This document shows, piece by piece, positions 50,261-63,040 of a stretch of DNA of 64,000 bases. The notes under the pieces were generated by a model. The model was given only the letters and a program-made list of their open reading frames with translations. It ran no database searches and was not told the DNA's origin. This stretch comes from Tragulus kanchil (taxonomy: Eukaryota > Chordata > Mammalia > Artiodactyla > Tragulidae), in assembly GCA_022376925.1 (NCBI GenBank), contig JAIOJX010000004.1:1364001-1428000 (forward strand), written 5' to 3'. A program made the translations under genes and the position numbers. Every line of letters starts with the position of its first letter. Position 1 is the stretch's first letter.

Positions 50261-52150
50261 CTATTTCATTCATTGTGTACACATTTAGTATCTTGTCTTA
50301 TAGTATATTGTATGCTTATAAGTATATTCTCTTAACAAACTGACATTTTTATCATAATACAATTGTTTTATCTTAGTATTGCTTCCTTAAGTCACAGGAA
50401 CCAGGAACCTAATCCTGTATTTCACCTAGAAACCAAGATTTGTGATTTTCTAATTCAGTATCTGCAACAACTTTTTTACCATGAATACATGTACATGTAT
50501 AATGAACATCTGGGTTATGTATAGTGAACATCTGGATTATGTTAGTTTCTCTCTAGGCAGATTCAGTGTGTAAACGAGTGAAAAGATATGAAATGCAATT
50601 ACAATATCATGGAGCAAACACTAACCATGTTACTAGTGAGCAGATGACCCATTCCCCAGTTACATGAATTAAATAGGAGATGCTTCTACTCCACACTCAC
50701 AAAAGAGCACAATTCCCTAGGTTATTCCCCTTGGAATGTCAGAAGGTAAGACTGCTGTGTCTTTGTTACAAGTTCAGATGCACGGAAGTTTACACTTTCC
50801 AAAGGTCTTCTCCCTTAGGGATTAAGTTTAGCACAAAATAAGAACATAGACTCTGGGTTCCAGTAAGCATGGGCTTAGCTCTAATCACCACCATTCCCTA
50901 CCAATGTGATTTAACCTCACTGACCCTTAGTTTCCTGAGAGTGATGACAGGGTTTACTTCACAGCATTGTTGTGAGTCCTGAGTGAAATGATGATGAAAA
51001 TAAAAATCGCCAGTAAGCATTCAACATTGTATATTGAATTTTGTCAATGCATTTTTTGATGGTAATAAGATGATCATATGGGTTTTCTCTTCTTTATTTC
51101 ATACAGTGGCATATAGTGTTATACTGCTGGCATAGCCCTCACTTGTATTGAATAGTGGGATACACTAGATCACTCTTAGGATCTGAAAGACATTTCCTCC
51201 ACCTATAAACTGCCTGCTGACAACTCTGTTATCAGCCTTCTCTAGGAGTAGTCCTTGGTTGAACAAAGCTGTGTAGCCCAACGACACTTCCTTTCCTGAG
51301 GTCAGTCTCCATCCAATGTGAATATACACTTGAAAAGAGATATGAATACAAATATATATGATGATAAGCTATTTCATTCATTGTGTACACATTTAGTATC
51401 TTGTCTTATAGTATATTGTATGCTTATAAGTATATTCTCTTAACAAACTGACATTTTTATCATAATACAATTGTTTTATCTTAGTATTGCTTCCTTAAGT
51501 CACAGGAACCAGGAACCTAATCCTGTATTTCACCTAGAAACCAAGATTTGTGATTTTCTAATTCAGTATCTGCAACAACTTTTTTACCATGAATACATGT
51601 ACATGTATAATGAACATCTGGGTTATGTATAGTGAACATCTGGATTATGTTAGTTTCTCTCTAGGCAGATTCAGTGTGTAAACGAGTGAAAAGATATGAA
51701 ATGCAATTACAATATCATGGAGCAAACACTAACCATGTTACTAGTGAGCAGATGACCCATTCCCCAGTTACATGAATTAAATAGGAGATGCTTCTACTCC
51801 ACACTCACAAAAGAGCACAATTCCCTAGGTTATTCCCCTTGGAATGTCAGAAGGTAAGACTGCTGTGTCTTTGTTACAAGTTCAGATGCACGGAAGTTTA
51901 CACTTTCCAAAGGTCTTCTCCCTTAGGGATTAAGTTTAGCACAAAATAAGAACATAGACTCTGGGTTCCAGTAAGCATGGGCTTAGCTCTAATCACCACC
52001 ATTCCCTACCAATGTGATTTAACCTCACTGACCCTTAGTTTCCTGAGAGTGATGACAGGGTTTACTTCACAGCATTGTTGTGAGTCCTGAGTGAAATGAT
52101 GATGATTAAATTAACAGAGGACTCAGGAACACAGTAAGCATTCAACATTT
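49918..52150 (+). repeat. Direct duplication 16, offset 1108 bp
   Basis: 49918 to about 51025 recurs at 51026-52150. Copy 1 ends in a compressed form (gatgatgaaaataaaaatcg versus gatgatgattaaattaacag). It chains with duplications 15 and 17. Confidence 0.95.
50845..51020 (+). repeat. MIR SINE, plus orientation (also about 51950-52170 and 53106-53330)
   Basis: It reads aacatagactctgggttcca, then aatgtgatttaacctcactg, then agtttcctgagagtgatgac. Three occurrences result from duplications 16 and 17. Confidence 0.8.
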
Positions 52151-54234
52151 GTTAGTCATTAGTATTATTATTAATCTACTTGTTATTTGAAATTTGAACT
52201 TCATTTCCCCCAAGAATGATAAAATTGAAAGCTTGAAAGAAGAGGGACAGGATTTAAGAAAATATCCATACAGTCTCCCTTGTATGGATCCCCTTCCACT
52301 CCTCCACTCCTCTGTGCCCAGCATTTCTTTCAGAAGCCCAAGGAGCTCTCGTTCTGACATACCACATGCAAATCCTGGCCCAGTCTTGGTTTGGATATCC
52401 TTTCCTGGACAAAGAATAAGGCAAGATTAGGGGCTAGGAATGGGATGGAGAGAGGAAGGGGCAGCTCCTACTCTGACTGGTTCTCTTAGGCCAGAGTTCA
52501 CTCATTTCTCCTCCCCCTTCCCTATATGGGGTCCTGGGAACCATTTTAAAGTGACTACCTGACACCTTCCTTAGGGAATACATGTATATATATATCCTGA
52601 TAATGAATCCAGACTATAGCTTTCAATCTTTGATGCAAGTTTGATATTAAAGCCTAAGTATGTCAGAGGTGAAAACTCCCCAAGAGCACCTAGACAGGAG
52701 TTGACTGGTGCCTGGCAACCTGTGCCATGTGCTGTTTTCCTGCATGCTGCAAGACCTTGTTCTCATTGAGGATCCATGGATCTTCTCATCATAGCCCTTC
52801 AGGAAATGGATCAGTGACAGAGCTGGGCTCAGGGTCCAGTTCTCTTGACTCCTGGCCCTTACATTCTCCAGAAACCTCCACCCCCATGACAGGTTTTCTG
52901 TGGGTCACATAAGCCTCATAGAGTCTCAGCATGAAATGAGATGAACTTTTAGGACACATCACATCCCTCAGGCTCTGGAATCTGTCTGCTAAGCTTTGAA
53001 TACCCGTTCCACTAGTCACTAGCTGTGTGACATTAGGCATGCTACTTCACCGTTTTTAAGCCTGAGTTTTCTCATCTCCAAAGGTTTTAGGGATTAAGTT
53101 TAGAAAAAACATAGACTCTGGGTTCCAGTAAGCATGGGCTTAGCTCTAATCACCACCATTCCCTACCAATGTGATTTAACCTCACTGACCCTTAGTTTCC
53201 TGAGAGTGATGACAGGGTTTACTTCACAGCATTGTTGTGAGTCCTGAGTGAAATGATGATGATTAAATTAACAGAGGACTCAGGAACACAGTAAGCATTC
53301 AACATTTGTTAGTCATTAGTATTATTATTAATCTACTTGTTATTTGAAATTTGAACTTCATTTCCCCCAAGAATGATAAAATTGAAAGCTTGAAAGAAGA
53401 GGGACAGGATTTAAGAAAATATCCATACAGTCTCCCTTGTATGGATCCCCTTCCACTCCTCCACTCCTCTGTGCCCAGCATTTCTTTCAGAAGCCCAAGG
53501 AGCTCTCGTTCTGACATACCACATGCAAATCCTGGCCCAGTCTTGGTTTGGATATCCTTTCCTGGACAAAGAATAAGGCAAGATTAGGGGCTAGGAATGG
53601 GATGGAGAGAGGAAGGGGCAGCTCCTACTCTGACTGGTTCTCTTAGGCCAGAGTTCACTCATTTCTCCTCCCCATTCCCTATATGGGGTCCTGGGAACCA
53701 TTTTAAAGTGACTACCTGACACCTTCCTTAGGGAATACATGTATATATATATCCTGATAATGAATCCAGACTATAGCTTTCAATCTTTGATGCAAGTTTG
53801 ATATTAAAGCCTAAGTATGTCAGAGGTGAAAACTCCCCAAGAGCACCTAGACAGGAGTTGACTGGTGCCTGGCAACCTGTGCCATGTGCTGTTTTCCTGC
53901 ATGCTGCAAGACCTTGTTCTCATTGAGGATCCATGGATCTTCTCATCATAGCCCTTCAGGAAATGGATCAGTGACAGAGCTGGGCTCAGGGTCCAGTTCT
54001 CTTGACTCCTGGCCCTTACATTCTCCAGAAACCTCCACCCCCATGACAGGTTTTCTGTGGGTCACATAAGCCTCATAGAGTCTCAGCATGAAATGAGATG
54101 AACTTTTAGGACACATCACATCCCTCAGGCTCTGGAATCTGTCTGCTAAGCTTTGAATACCCGTTCCACTAGTCACTAGCTGTGTGACATTAGGCATGCT
54201 ACTTCACCGTTTTTAAGCCTGAGTTTTCTCATCT
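51906..54234 (+). repeat. Direct duplication 17, offset about 1.157 kb
   Basis: 51906-53076 recurs at 53077-54234. Copy 2 starts with two deletions (tccaaaggttttaggg versus tccaaaggtcttctccctta; tttagaaaaaacatag versus tttagcacaaaataagaaca). It ends 264 bp before the HTR4 exon at 54499. Confidence 0.95.
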
Positions 54235-54345
54235 ATGAAGTGGGGGAAAATGATTATAATTTTCCCAAAGGGATGCTGTCAGGATTACATGCACTTAGTG
54301 TACTACTTTCCAGCATACAGTAAACTTTCAAAAATGTTAGTCTGA
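54125..54345 (+). repeat. MIR SINE, plus orientation (partial copy about 52968-53076)
   Basis: It reads actagtcactagctgtgtga, then gcctgagttttctcatctat, then agcatacagtaaactttcaa. Followed by a GTT microsatellite at 54349-54368. Confidence 0.82.
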
Positions 54346-54348
54346 TTT

Positions 54349-54368
54349 TTGTTGTTGTTGTTGTTGTT
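54349..54368. repeat. (GTT)n microsatellite
   Basis: About six GTT units directly after the MIR. Confidence 0.85.
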
Positions 54369-54498
54369 ATTCTTGTTACTCAGAACAGTGTCAGGATCTT
54401 TCTTAGAATATCCACCAAACTTGACATTGTTTATTTAGAATCCCAAGCAAATAAAGTTAGTCAAACAGTAAACCATTAGAGTCTGCATGAGTACTCAC

Positions 54499-54652
54499 CA
54501 AATCAATTATGCCAATGTTATTCCAGCCTTGCATTATAGGGAGAAAAGAAATAAACATGGGGATGGCCCAGCAGCCTCCCAGCATTAATGCGATGCGCAG
54601 AGGGGTCATCTTGTTCCTATAGACCAAAGGTTGGCAACAGATGGCATAATAC
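54499..54652 (-). CDS. HTR4: HTR4 internal coding exon, residues 118 (last base) to 169
   Basis: This exon of the 5-HT4 serotonin receptor, a Gs-coupled plasma-membrane GPCR, is 154 bp. The first base completes Arg118 of the DRY motif, and Tyr119 follows directly. The product then reads through ICL2 ([14 protein letters not shown]), all of TM4 (about [14 protein letters not shown]) and the start of ECL2, ending NNIGIIDL. On the minus strand the acceptor is a ctctccccag and the donor is GTGAGTAC at 54498-54497, so the exon enters in phase 2 and leaves in phase 0. Compared with the human protein as I recall it, Ala replaces Val and Met replaces Thr in TM4. A Met in the upstream pyrimidine-rich intron opens a longer frame, but it is not a start. 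Recognition is by near-identity to human 5-HT4 and very secure. Exons for residues 1-117 are not in the window. Confidence 0.97.
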
Positions 54653-54655
54653 CTG

Positions 54656-54920
54656 GGGAGAGAATACACAGGGTGGGTGCCAAGGAAGAGGATAAATGGA
54701 GAGAGGAGGAGGAGGCATGATTGATAAGAAAGAAGAGAAATACAGAGGAGAAGGGCAATAAGAAGAGGAAATATTCAGAAAGAGGAAAATTAGAGGGGGA
54801 AGTAGAGAATAAAAATAAGGAAGGAAGAAAGAAAATAATGGGAGGGGGTGGAAATTGGATGAGTGAATAGCAAAGGAAGGGAGGGAGAAGTGGGAAAAGA
54901 ACAGTGGAAAGAAAAAAGCT
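54656..54920 (-). promoter_or_regulatory. Long polypyrimidine tract before the HTR4 exon 54499-54652
   Basis: About 265 bases upstream of the acceptor on the minus strand are pyrimidine-rich (plus strand gagagaggaggaggaggcat, then gaaggaagaaagaaaataat). A 107-codon Phe/Leu/Ser-rich frame in the tract is a low-complexity shadow. Confidence 0.65.
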
Positions 54921-56169
54921 ATTATACAATAAAGTGCTGTATTGGCCAGGGAGTTTCTGCTACCATAAACTTCAGATTACACATACGAGAATCATTACTC
55001 GACATTGGTCCCATATCCCTCTTACTCTCCCAATACCTGAGAAGCTCAACATATCCCTGAGGCTCTGCTCCATCTCAGGCACAGATCCAACACTACCCTC
55101 ACACCTAAGCATTTTAAGAGCTACTGCCTGGCTCTCTGGGCCTCAGTGTCCAGACATACGTTGTCTTCTCTGATAACAGCTTGAGGTGACCCAGGGTTGA
55201 CCCTACATCTGAGCTCTAAGAACGGTATCTTAAACTTGTTTACATCCTCTTAGTCACCTACCTAAACTGAGGTGATCCTCTAGGTCAGTGTCCTTTAAAT
55301 TGTGGTTCATGGATTCTGCCTTTCTCCTCCGTATCATTCTCGCCTGAGGAGATCTACTTAAAATGCAGATCTGAACGGTCTCCTGAAATAGAACCTGCAG
55401 GGGGGGATCCTAGAGTTTTGCATTCTGACAAGTGGAAATCCTTGCTGCTGTTGCTGCATACGTCCAGTCCAGTTTCCCTTTGGGGAACATGTACTTCCTG
55501 ACCTGCTTGTGGTTGAGTGGGGCCAAGTGACTATGTGGGCCTGAGTCATGAACAGAATTGACATGTTACTTCTGGGCCAAAGCATTTAATTGTTTCTCTG
55601 ATGCCAAGAATGTAAATTCCCAAATATTTCCTACCTACTGATAAAGGCCATCTCATCTCAGTGTATCAGGGTCTGATCTTTCTCAGGGGACTCTCTGCTC
55701 ATGCTTTCCTGAGCTCAGATTCTGCCTTCATTACTAACTTTCTTCTTATCTCCAGAGAGAGGTACAACTTGACCTACTCAATAATCTGGTTTCTAACCCT
55801 TAGACTGCTCTTTGCATGTTGTTCCAGTTTTGGACCCCATTACTTCCGAGCCCAGTCAGTTCACTATATTTAACAAGTAAAATACGTAGAAAGTCTGTCA
55901 ACCATTTGTCCTTGGAATAGTCAAAGAAAAAAAATGCAGAAAGACAGCCTGGAGGCCAAGTCTATTCTTTAAGATTTCACACCATTTAATGATGTGCCAC
56001 CCCCTTATACCCTTCATTTTATGCAGTTCACTTTGTTCATTTTTACCACCTCTTCCTTTCTTTTCTTAATTCAAAGCGTAACTAATAGAACAATGGTATA
56101 TTCTTTGAAAAGGTGATGGTAGGATGATCTGGGAGAGTGGGTGCGATGAGAAGGACAGCCCAGTGTTGG
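54921..56169. other. HTR4 intron, unique, no exon seen
   Basis: About 55285-55440 resembles an old hAT-Charlie type fragment (aaattgtggttcatggattc, then atgcagatctgaacggtctc). I looked for the preceding HTR4 exon (end of TM3, LCCISLD) and did not find it. Confidence 0.5.
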
Positions 56170-58517
56170 AGCATGAGCAGCAAGTGCCTTAGGATCTGGG
56201 AAGGGCGAGTTATACCCTTGCCTCTAAGGCAGCAAAGAGTAGCTGACCACATTGTGTCAAGGAGCTCGCTGTGGCCAGCAAGACAGTGGGGCATCCTGAT
56301 CTGAACCAGCGTGCAAAGAACAACAGACCAAAGAATGGGAGAAGGGATTATTTAGGAACTCATTTTCTTAATCTATAAAACTGACATGGTAGCCAAATCT
56401 AACTAAAGATAACTCAGTAATCATGATTAGCTGGAATTCTCTCCACACTCTTGACTTATATAAGCAAGGCAAGTTATATTACAGTGGCAAATTTTTCTGA
56501 GTGACTGTATTAATAATCACCAGAGGTTTATTTATATAGAGTTGATGAATTTGGAGTAGATGAAAATATACTTTTTTTGTTTTTGCTCCCTTACTCATTT
56601 CCTGCTAGAGGGCCAGATTAGATATTGGTTTTGTACATTTACCAGTCTCCCTCCTTTTTCTTGGTAATAGCATCCCAAGTCCTTTGGAACTTCTCTGTTG
56701 CTCTTGTGTAGTTAGGAAAATAAATGATGGGACTCTCACTTTTCCAGTCAGGGAGTGACCTAATCAGATTTTTTTCTGGAACTCGGAATGTCATGCAGAG
56801 TGATGCAAAAATGGAAAAGTCAACAAAGGTCCCTCCATCCCCACAGCAGCCTCCTGGTGGGGCTGAGAGCAGCTCCTGATCCTTAGATATTTGGGCAGTC
56901 ATGTTCTTTTCCCTTTGGGTCCTCATTCTTTAGCTCATCCTTCAATTAAATAAGCCACCTCATATCTTCCTACTAAAGTCTCATTTGCAGTTGATGTTAT
57001 AGGTTGAAGTGTGTGTTCCTCTCTCCCAAAAGCCATGCTGAAATCTAAACCCTCAATGCCTTGGAATATGGACTTGACATAGGATCTTGAGAGAGGTAAT
57101 AAAATTAAAATGAGGCCATTTGGATGAGCTTTAATGCAATATGACTGAAATCCTTATAAAAATGGAAAGTTAGACAAAACAGATACGCTCAGAAAGAAGA
57201 TGGTAATGTGAAGACAGAGGATTGAAATGCTTCAACAAGCCAAGGAAAACCAAACACTGTCAACAAAACATCTGAAGTTAGGAAGAGGCAAGGAAGAATC
57301 TTTTCTCTACAAGTTTTAGAGGGAGCAGGGCCCTGATAACACGGGGCATGAGCAGCAAGTGCCTTAGGATCTGGGAAGGGCGAGTTATACCCTTGCCTCT
57401 AAGGCAGCAAAGAGTAGCTGACCACATTGTGTCAAGGAGCTCGCTGTGGCCAGCAAGACAGTGGGGCATCCTGATCTGAACCAGCGTGCAAAGAACAACA
57501 GACCAAAGAATGGGAGAAGGGATTATTTAGGAACTCATTTTCTTAATCTATAAAACTGACATGGTAGCCAAATCTAACTAAAGATAACTCAGTAATCATG
57601 ATTAGCTGGAATTCTCTCCACACTCTTGACTTATATAAGCAAGGCAAGTTATATTACAGTGGCAAATTTTTCTGAGTGGCTGTATTAATAATCACCAGAG
57701 GTTTATTTATATAGAGTTGATGAATTTGGAGTAGATGAAAATATACTTTTTTTGTTTTTGCTCCCTTACTCATTTCCTGCTAGAGGGCCAGATTAGATAT
57801 TGGTTTTGTACATTTACCAGTCTCCCTCCTTTTTCTTGGTAATAGCATCCCAAGTCCTTTGGAACTTCTCTGTTGCTCTTGTGTAGTTAGGAAAATAAAT
57901 GATGGGACTCTCACTTTTCCAGTCAGGGAGTGACCTAATCAGATTTTTTTCTGGAACTCGGAATGTCATGCAGAGTGATGCAAAAATGGAAAAGTCAACA
58001 AAGGTCCCTCCATCCCCACAGCAGCCTCCTGGTGGGGCTGAGAGCAGCTCCTGATCCTTAGATATTTGGGCAGTCATGTTCTTTTCCCTTTGGGTCCTCA
58101 TTCTTTAGCTCATCCTTCAATTAAATAAGCCACCTCATATCTTTCTACTAAAGTCTCATTTGCAGTTGATGTTATAGGTTGAAGTGTGTGTTCCTCTCTC
58201 CCAAAAGCCATGCTGAAATCTAAACCCTCAATGCCTTGGAATATGGACTTGACATAGGATCTTGAGAGAGGTAATAAAATTAAAATGAGGCCATTTGGAT
58301 GAGCTTTAATGCAATATGACTGAAATCCTTATAAAAATGGAAAGTTAGACAAAACAGATATGCTCAGAAAGAAGATGGTAATGTGAAGACAGAGGATTGA
58401 AATGCTTCAACAAGCCAAGGAAAACCAAACACTGTCAACAAAACATCTGAAGTTAGGAAGAGGCAAGGAAGAATCTTTTCTCTACAAGTTTTAGAGGGAG
58501 CAGGGCCCTGATAACAC
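56170..58517 (+). repeat. Direct duplication 18, offset 1176 bp
   Basis: 56170-57342 recurs at 57346-58517 with only a few substitutions (gagtgactgtatt versus gagtggctgtatt). The join is 3 bases. Confidence 0.96.
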
Positions 58518-58625
58518 CTTGATTTCAGAATTTTAGCCTCTAGAACTGTGAGATAATAAAGATCCTGTTGTTCCAAGCCACTCAGTTTGTGGCACTATGT
58601 TATGACAGCTCTAGAAAAAACTAAT
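58170..58625 (+). mobile_element. Ancient MaLR-like (MLT-type) solo LTR (partial copies 56995-57342 and 59429-59765)
   Basis: It starts tgttataggttgaagtgtgt. Internal blocks are typical of old MaLR-type LTRs: a gactgaaatccttataaaaa block, then tagcctctagaactgtgaga followed by an aataaa, then ccactcagtttgtggcacta. No internal retroviral genes are attached. Subfamily uncertain. The partial copies come from duplications 18 and 19. Confidence 0.6.
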
Positions 58626-60545
58626 AAAATTGATGAAAAACAATCTGTTACTTGCAACTAAAGTAACTTGCCTCAGTAAAAATGGTTCTGAATGCCAGGT
58701 ATGTCCTTCACAGAATCTTTATTCTAAGTATGAATACCTTGGTTTTTATTCAGTACACCTTCAAATCATAGCATTTCTTCATCCACCAACTCAAATAAGG
58801 TAATTAAAAGATAATTGAAAAAAGAATGCTTCCTAATCTTATCTTTGCTGAATAACTTATGAGTTTTGAGCTTTAGAACATGTGCCAAGATAGTGGGTAA
58901 AGACCAGAGGCATCAGGAAATTTGGGTTGGATCTCCATTGTCGTGTAAATCCAAAAACTCAAAAAGACAAAGCCAAATTAAACATTTTACAGGACAAAGA
59001 GAGGCAAGATGAAGATTCTGGACCAGCATGCAAAGAACAACAGACAAAAGAATGGGAGAAGGGATTACTCAGGAACTCATTTTCTTAATTTCTGATTTCC
59101 AAAACTGATATGGATGTCTAGAGGATTATGGATATTGGGAAGACAATAGAATTTACACAGAAGGACTCTGACTATATGGTTATATTGGTGCTCATAACAT
59201 TTTTATGAAAGCCTTCCTAAGTCTGTGTTGGCCAGGGTTTGACAGTCTGATTCCCATGGCATGATGAATATCCCATGGACAATAAGATCTGCCCAGGATC
59301 TGCTGTCCAAATGTTCTATGCATCAAGCTGCATTGTTTTTTTAGTCACTGAGCTGTGTCTGACTCTTTGGCAACCCTCTGTTCATGGGATTCTCCAAGCA
59401 TAACTGGAAATATAAAATATGAGAAATTGAGGCCATTTGGATGAGCTTTAATGCAATATGACTGAAATCCTTATAAAAATGGAAAGTTAGACAAAACAGA
59501 TATGCTCAGAAAGAAGATGGTAATGTGAAGACAGAGGATTGAAATGCTTCAACAAGCCAAGGAAAACCAAACACTGTCAACAAAACATCTGAAGTTAGGA
59601 AGAGGCAAGGAAGAATCTTTTCTCTACAAGTTTTAGAGGGAGCAGGGCCCTGATAACACCTTGATTTCAGAATTTTAGCCTCTAGAACTGTGAGATAATA
59701 AAGATCCTGTTGTTCCAAGCCACTCAGTTTGTGGCACTATGTTATGACAGCTCTAGAAAAAGCTAATAAAATTGATGAAAAACAATCTGTTACTTGCAAC
59801 TAAAGTAACTTGCCTCAGTAAAAATGGTTCTGAATGCCAGGTATGTCCTTCACAGAATCTTTATTCTAAGTATGAATACCTTGGTTTTTATTCAGTACAC
59901 CTTCAAATCATAGCATTTCTTCATCCACCAACTCAAATAAGGTAATTAAAAGATAATTGAAAAAAGAATGCTTCCTAATCTTATCTTTGCTGAATAACTT
60001 ATGAGTTTTGAGCTTTAGAACATGTGCCAAGATAGTGGGTAAAGACCAGAGGCATCAGGAAATTTGGGTTGGATCTCCATTGTCGTGTAAATCCAAAAAC
60101 TCAAAAAGACAAAGCCAAATTAAACATTTTACAGGACAAAGAGAGGCAAGATGAAGATTCTGGACCAGCATGCAAAGAACAACAGACAAAAGAATGGGAG
60201 AAGGGATTACTCAGGAACTCATTTTCTTAATTTCTGATTTCCAAAACTGATATGGATGTCTAGAGGATTATGGATATTGGGAAGACAATAGAATTTACAC
60301 AGAAGGACTCTGACTATATGGTTATATTGGTGCTCATAACATTTTTATGAAAGCCTTCCTAAGTCTGTGTTGGCCAGGGTTTGACAGTCTGATTCCCATG
60401 GCATGATGAATATCCCATGGACAATAAGATCTGCCCAGGATCTGCTGTCCAAATGTTCTATGCATCAAGCTGCATTGTTTTTTTAGTCACTGAGCTGTGT
60501 CTGACTCTTTGGCAACCCTCTGTTCATGGGATTCTCCAGGCAAGA
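58287..60545 (+). repeat. Direct duplication 19, offset 1142 bp
   Basis: 58287-59398 recurs at 59429-60545. Copy 1 ends badly (ctccaagcataactgga versus ctccaggcaagaatattg), and 59399-59428 is degraded filler. Confidence 0.95.
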
Positions 60546-62299
60546 ATATTGATGTGGATTGCTTTCTCCTCCTCCAGGGAATCTTCCCAACCCAGGGATT
60601 GAGCCCTCCCAGCACTGGCAGGTGGATTCTTTACAACTGAGTCACCAGGGAAGCCCTAATTTACATTAGATTTGCCTCTTTGAAACTGCTACTACAGAGC
60701 AATAATGGTGACAGGTTTCCTTATGAAATTCAACTTCAAGAGGGATGCTGTGGATGCAATACATTCTACACATGTGTAAGTATACTACCCTTACACATTT
60801 ACATACACAGTCTGTGCCCTGGATGATAAGTGCTTAGAATAAAATTGCTTGGAAAGCTCATTTCCCAGAGGGATAAGATAAGACATAGCAATGGTTTCAT
60901 GTACAGACAGCTGCAGAAAGTTACTCTTGCCTGATATGAGGTGGTTGAACAAGCCTAGGAGAAATCCTTTATTTCCCACTCTAAAAATTAACAATAAGTA
61001 AAGGGGGAAAATCATTTTATTTTTTCTCTAAATTATATAGATAGAATTGTGAATGACAGGTAAGAATGACTAAGAAAAATAATAAATTGTGTCTATGTGC
61101 TTTACTTAAATCTTCTAAATCTTCAGTCTGGTGCTATGTCTTACAATAAAACAATATTATTTTTAAGTGACATGGAGTAGAGACTATACGGTTTTATCTG
61201 GCACTCAATAACTTGTAGATTCTTCAAAAAAAAGGGGTTTTGAAGATTCTGGACCAGCATGCAAAGAACAACAGACAAAAGAATGGGAGAAGGGATTACT
61301 CAGGAACTCATTTTCTTAATTTCTGATTTCCAAAACTGATATGGATGTCTAGAGGATTATGGATATTGGGAAGACAATAGAATTTACACAGAAGGACTCT
61401 GACTATATGGTTATATTGGTGCTCATAACATTTTTATGAAAGCCTTCCTAAGTCTGTGTTGGCCAGGGTTTGACAGTCTGATTCCCATGGCATGATGAAT
61501 ATCCCATGGACAATAAGATCTGCCCAGGATCTGCTGTCCAAATGTTCTATGCATCAAGCTGCATTGTTTTTTTAGTCACTGAGCTGTGTCTGACTCTTTG
61601 GCAACCCTCTGTTCATGGGATTCTCCAGGCAAGAATATTGATGTGGATTGCTTTCTCCTCCTCCAGGGAATCTTCCCAACCCAGGGATTGAGCCCTCCCC
61701 AGCACTGGCAGGTGGATTCTTTACAACTGAGTCACCAGGGAAGCCCTAATTTACATTAGATTTGCCTCTTTGAAACTGCTACTACAGAGCAATAATGGTG
61801 ACAGGTTTCCTTATGAAATTCAACTTCAAGAGGGATGCTGTGGATGCAATACATTCTACACATGTGTAAGTATACTACCCTTACACATTTACATACACAG
61901 TCTGTGCCCTGGATGATAAGTGCTTAGAATAAAATTGCTTGGAAAGCTCATTTCCCAGAGGGATAAGATAAGACATAGCAATGGTTTCATGTACAGACAG
62001 CTGCAGAAAGTTACTCTTGCCTGATATGAGGTGGTTGAACAAGCCTAGGAGAAATCCTTTATTTCCCACTCTAAAAATTAACAATAAGTAAAGGGGGAAA
62101 ATCATTTTATTTTTTCTCTAAATTATATAGATAGAATTGTGAATGACAGGTAAGAATGACTAAGAAAAATAATAAATTGTGTCTATGTGCTTTACTTAAA
62201 TCTTCTAAATCTTCAGTCTGGTGCTATGTCTTACAATAAAAACAATATTATTTTTAAGTGACATGGAGTAGAGACTATACGGTTTTTATCTGGCACTCA
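60152..62299 (+). repeat. Direct duplication 20, offset 1089 bp
   Basis: 60152-61209 recurs at 61241-62299. 61210-61240 is filler with A and G runs. Single-base homopolymer differences are scattered (ccctcccagc versus ccctccccagc; ggttttatc versus ggtttttatc). Confidence 0.95.
60484..60656 (-). mobile_element. Bov-tA SINE, minus orientation (copies 59342-59398 partial, 61573-61746)
   Basis: It runs from tagtcactgagctgtgtctg to aactgagtcaccagggaagc. One insertion seen three times through duplications 19 and 20. Confidence 0.88.
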
Positions 62300-62839
62300 A
62301 ATTAGAGCTCTCACTTGACTTTGTGGGCCCAAGATTCTTACCAAGGCCTTGACACCCTTGAGACAGCTCCCATAAATATGCCACCTCATACCCTTCTAAT
62401 TTCTTTCCTCATTTCTCTCCAATCCTTGTTTCTTAGTTAAGAATCTAGAAAAATAAGCATCCTCTTGAAGAATGTAAATTAAGTATGTGAAAACAAACAT
62501 CACTGAATAAAATGATAAAATGATAAAAATTGAGTTTTACTGTTAACTGACTAGTGGAGGGAGCTTCTTTAAAATTCTAGCTTTTGTTTGTAGATAAGGG
62601 ACCAGATAGGAATTTAGAAAACTTGATTTCTACCTATCATGGTTGTTTTTAATACTTGTATTTGGATTATATTACCAATGCTAATAACAAACATATTTTT
62701 CCTGTTATGAACTGATCCTCAAACATATGTGCAACACTAACAAATAGAAATAGCTAATTACATTTGTAAGTTGTTTGGAATTTAGGAAAAACATAATAAG
62801 AGCTATTCTTCATTTCCTTACCAAGGAGATTTCCTACTT
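62300..62839. other. HTR4 intron, unique AT-rich
   Basis: No exon or named repeat recognised. Confidence 0.5.
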
Positions 62840-62849
62840 GTATAAATAC

Positions 62850-63040
62850 CATTTGGCCCTCACAACTACTTTTGAGAAAGGAACAATAAATATACCCATT
62901 TCACATATGAGGAAATAGAGCCATGTCAAAATTTGTCCAAGGTCCCACTGGTCCAAGATAAGAGCCAAGCTGGAATCTGGTCCAGGCAACCTGACACAAG
63001 GCCAGGGTGTTGACCTCATTATTATCACTTTACTCTGCCG
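62850..63040 (-). repeat. MIR SINE, minus orientation
   Basis: It reads ggccctcacaactacttttg, then acatatgaggaaatagagcc, then tccaaggtcccactggtcca, the MIR order in reverse. Confidence 0.75.

Noticed and set aside
54606..54929. 107-codon Phe/Leu/Ser-rich frame on the minus strand
   Set aside because: It is translation of the low-complexity pyrimidine tract before the HTR4 acceptor, running into the exon in a different frame.
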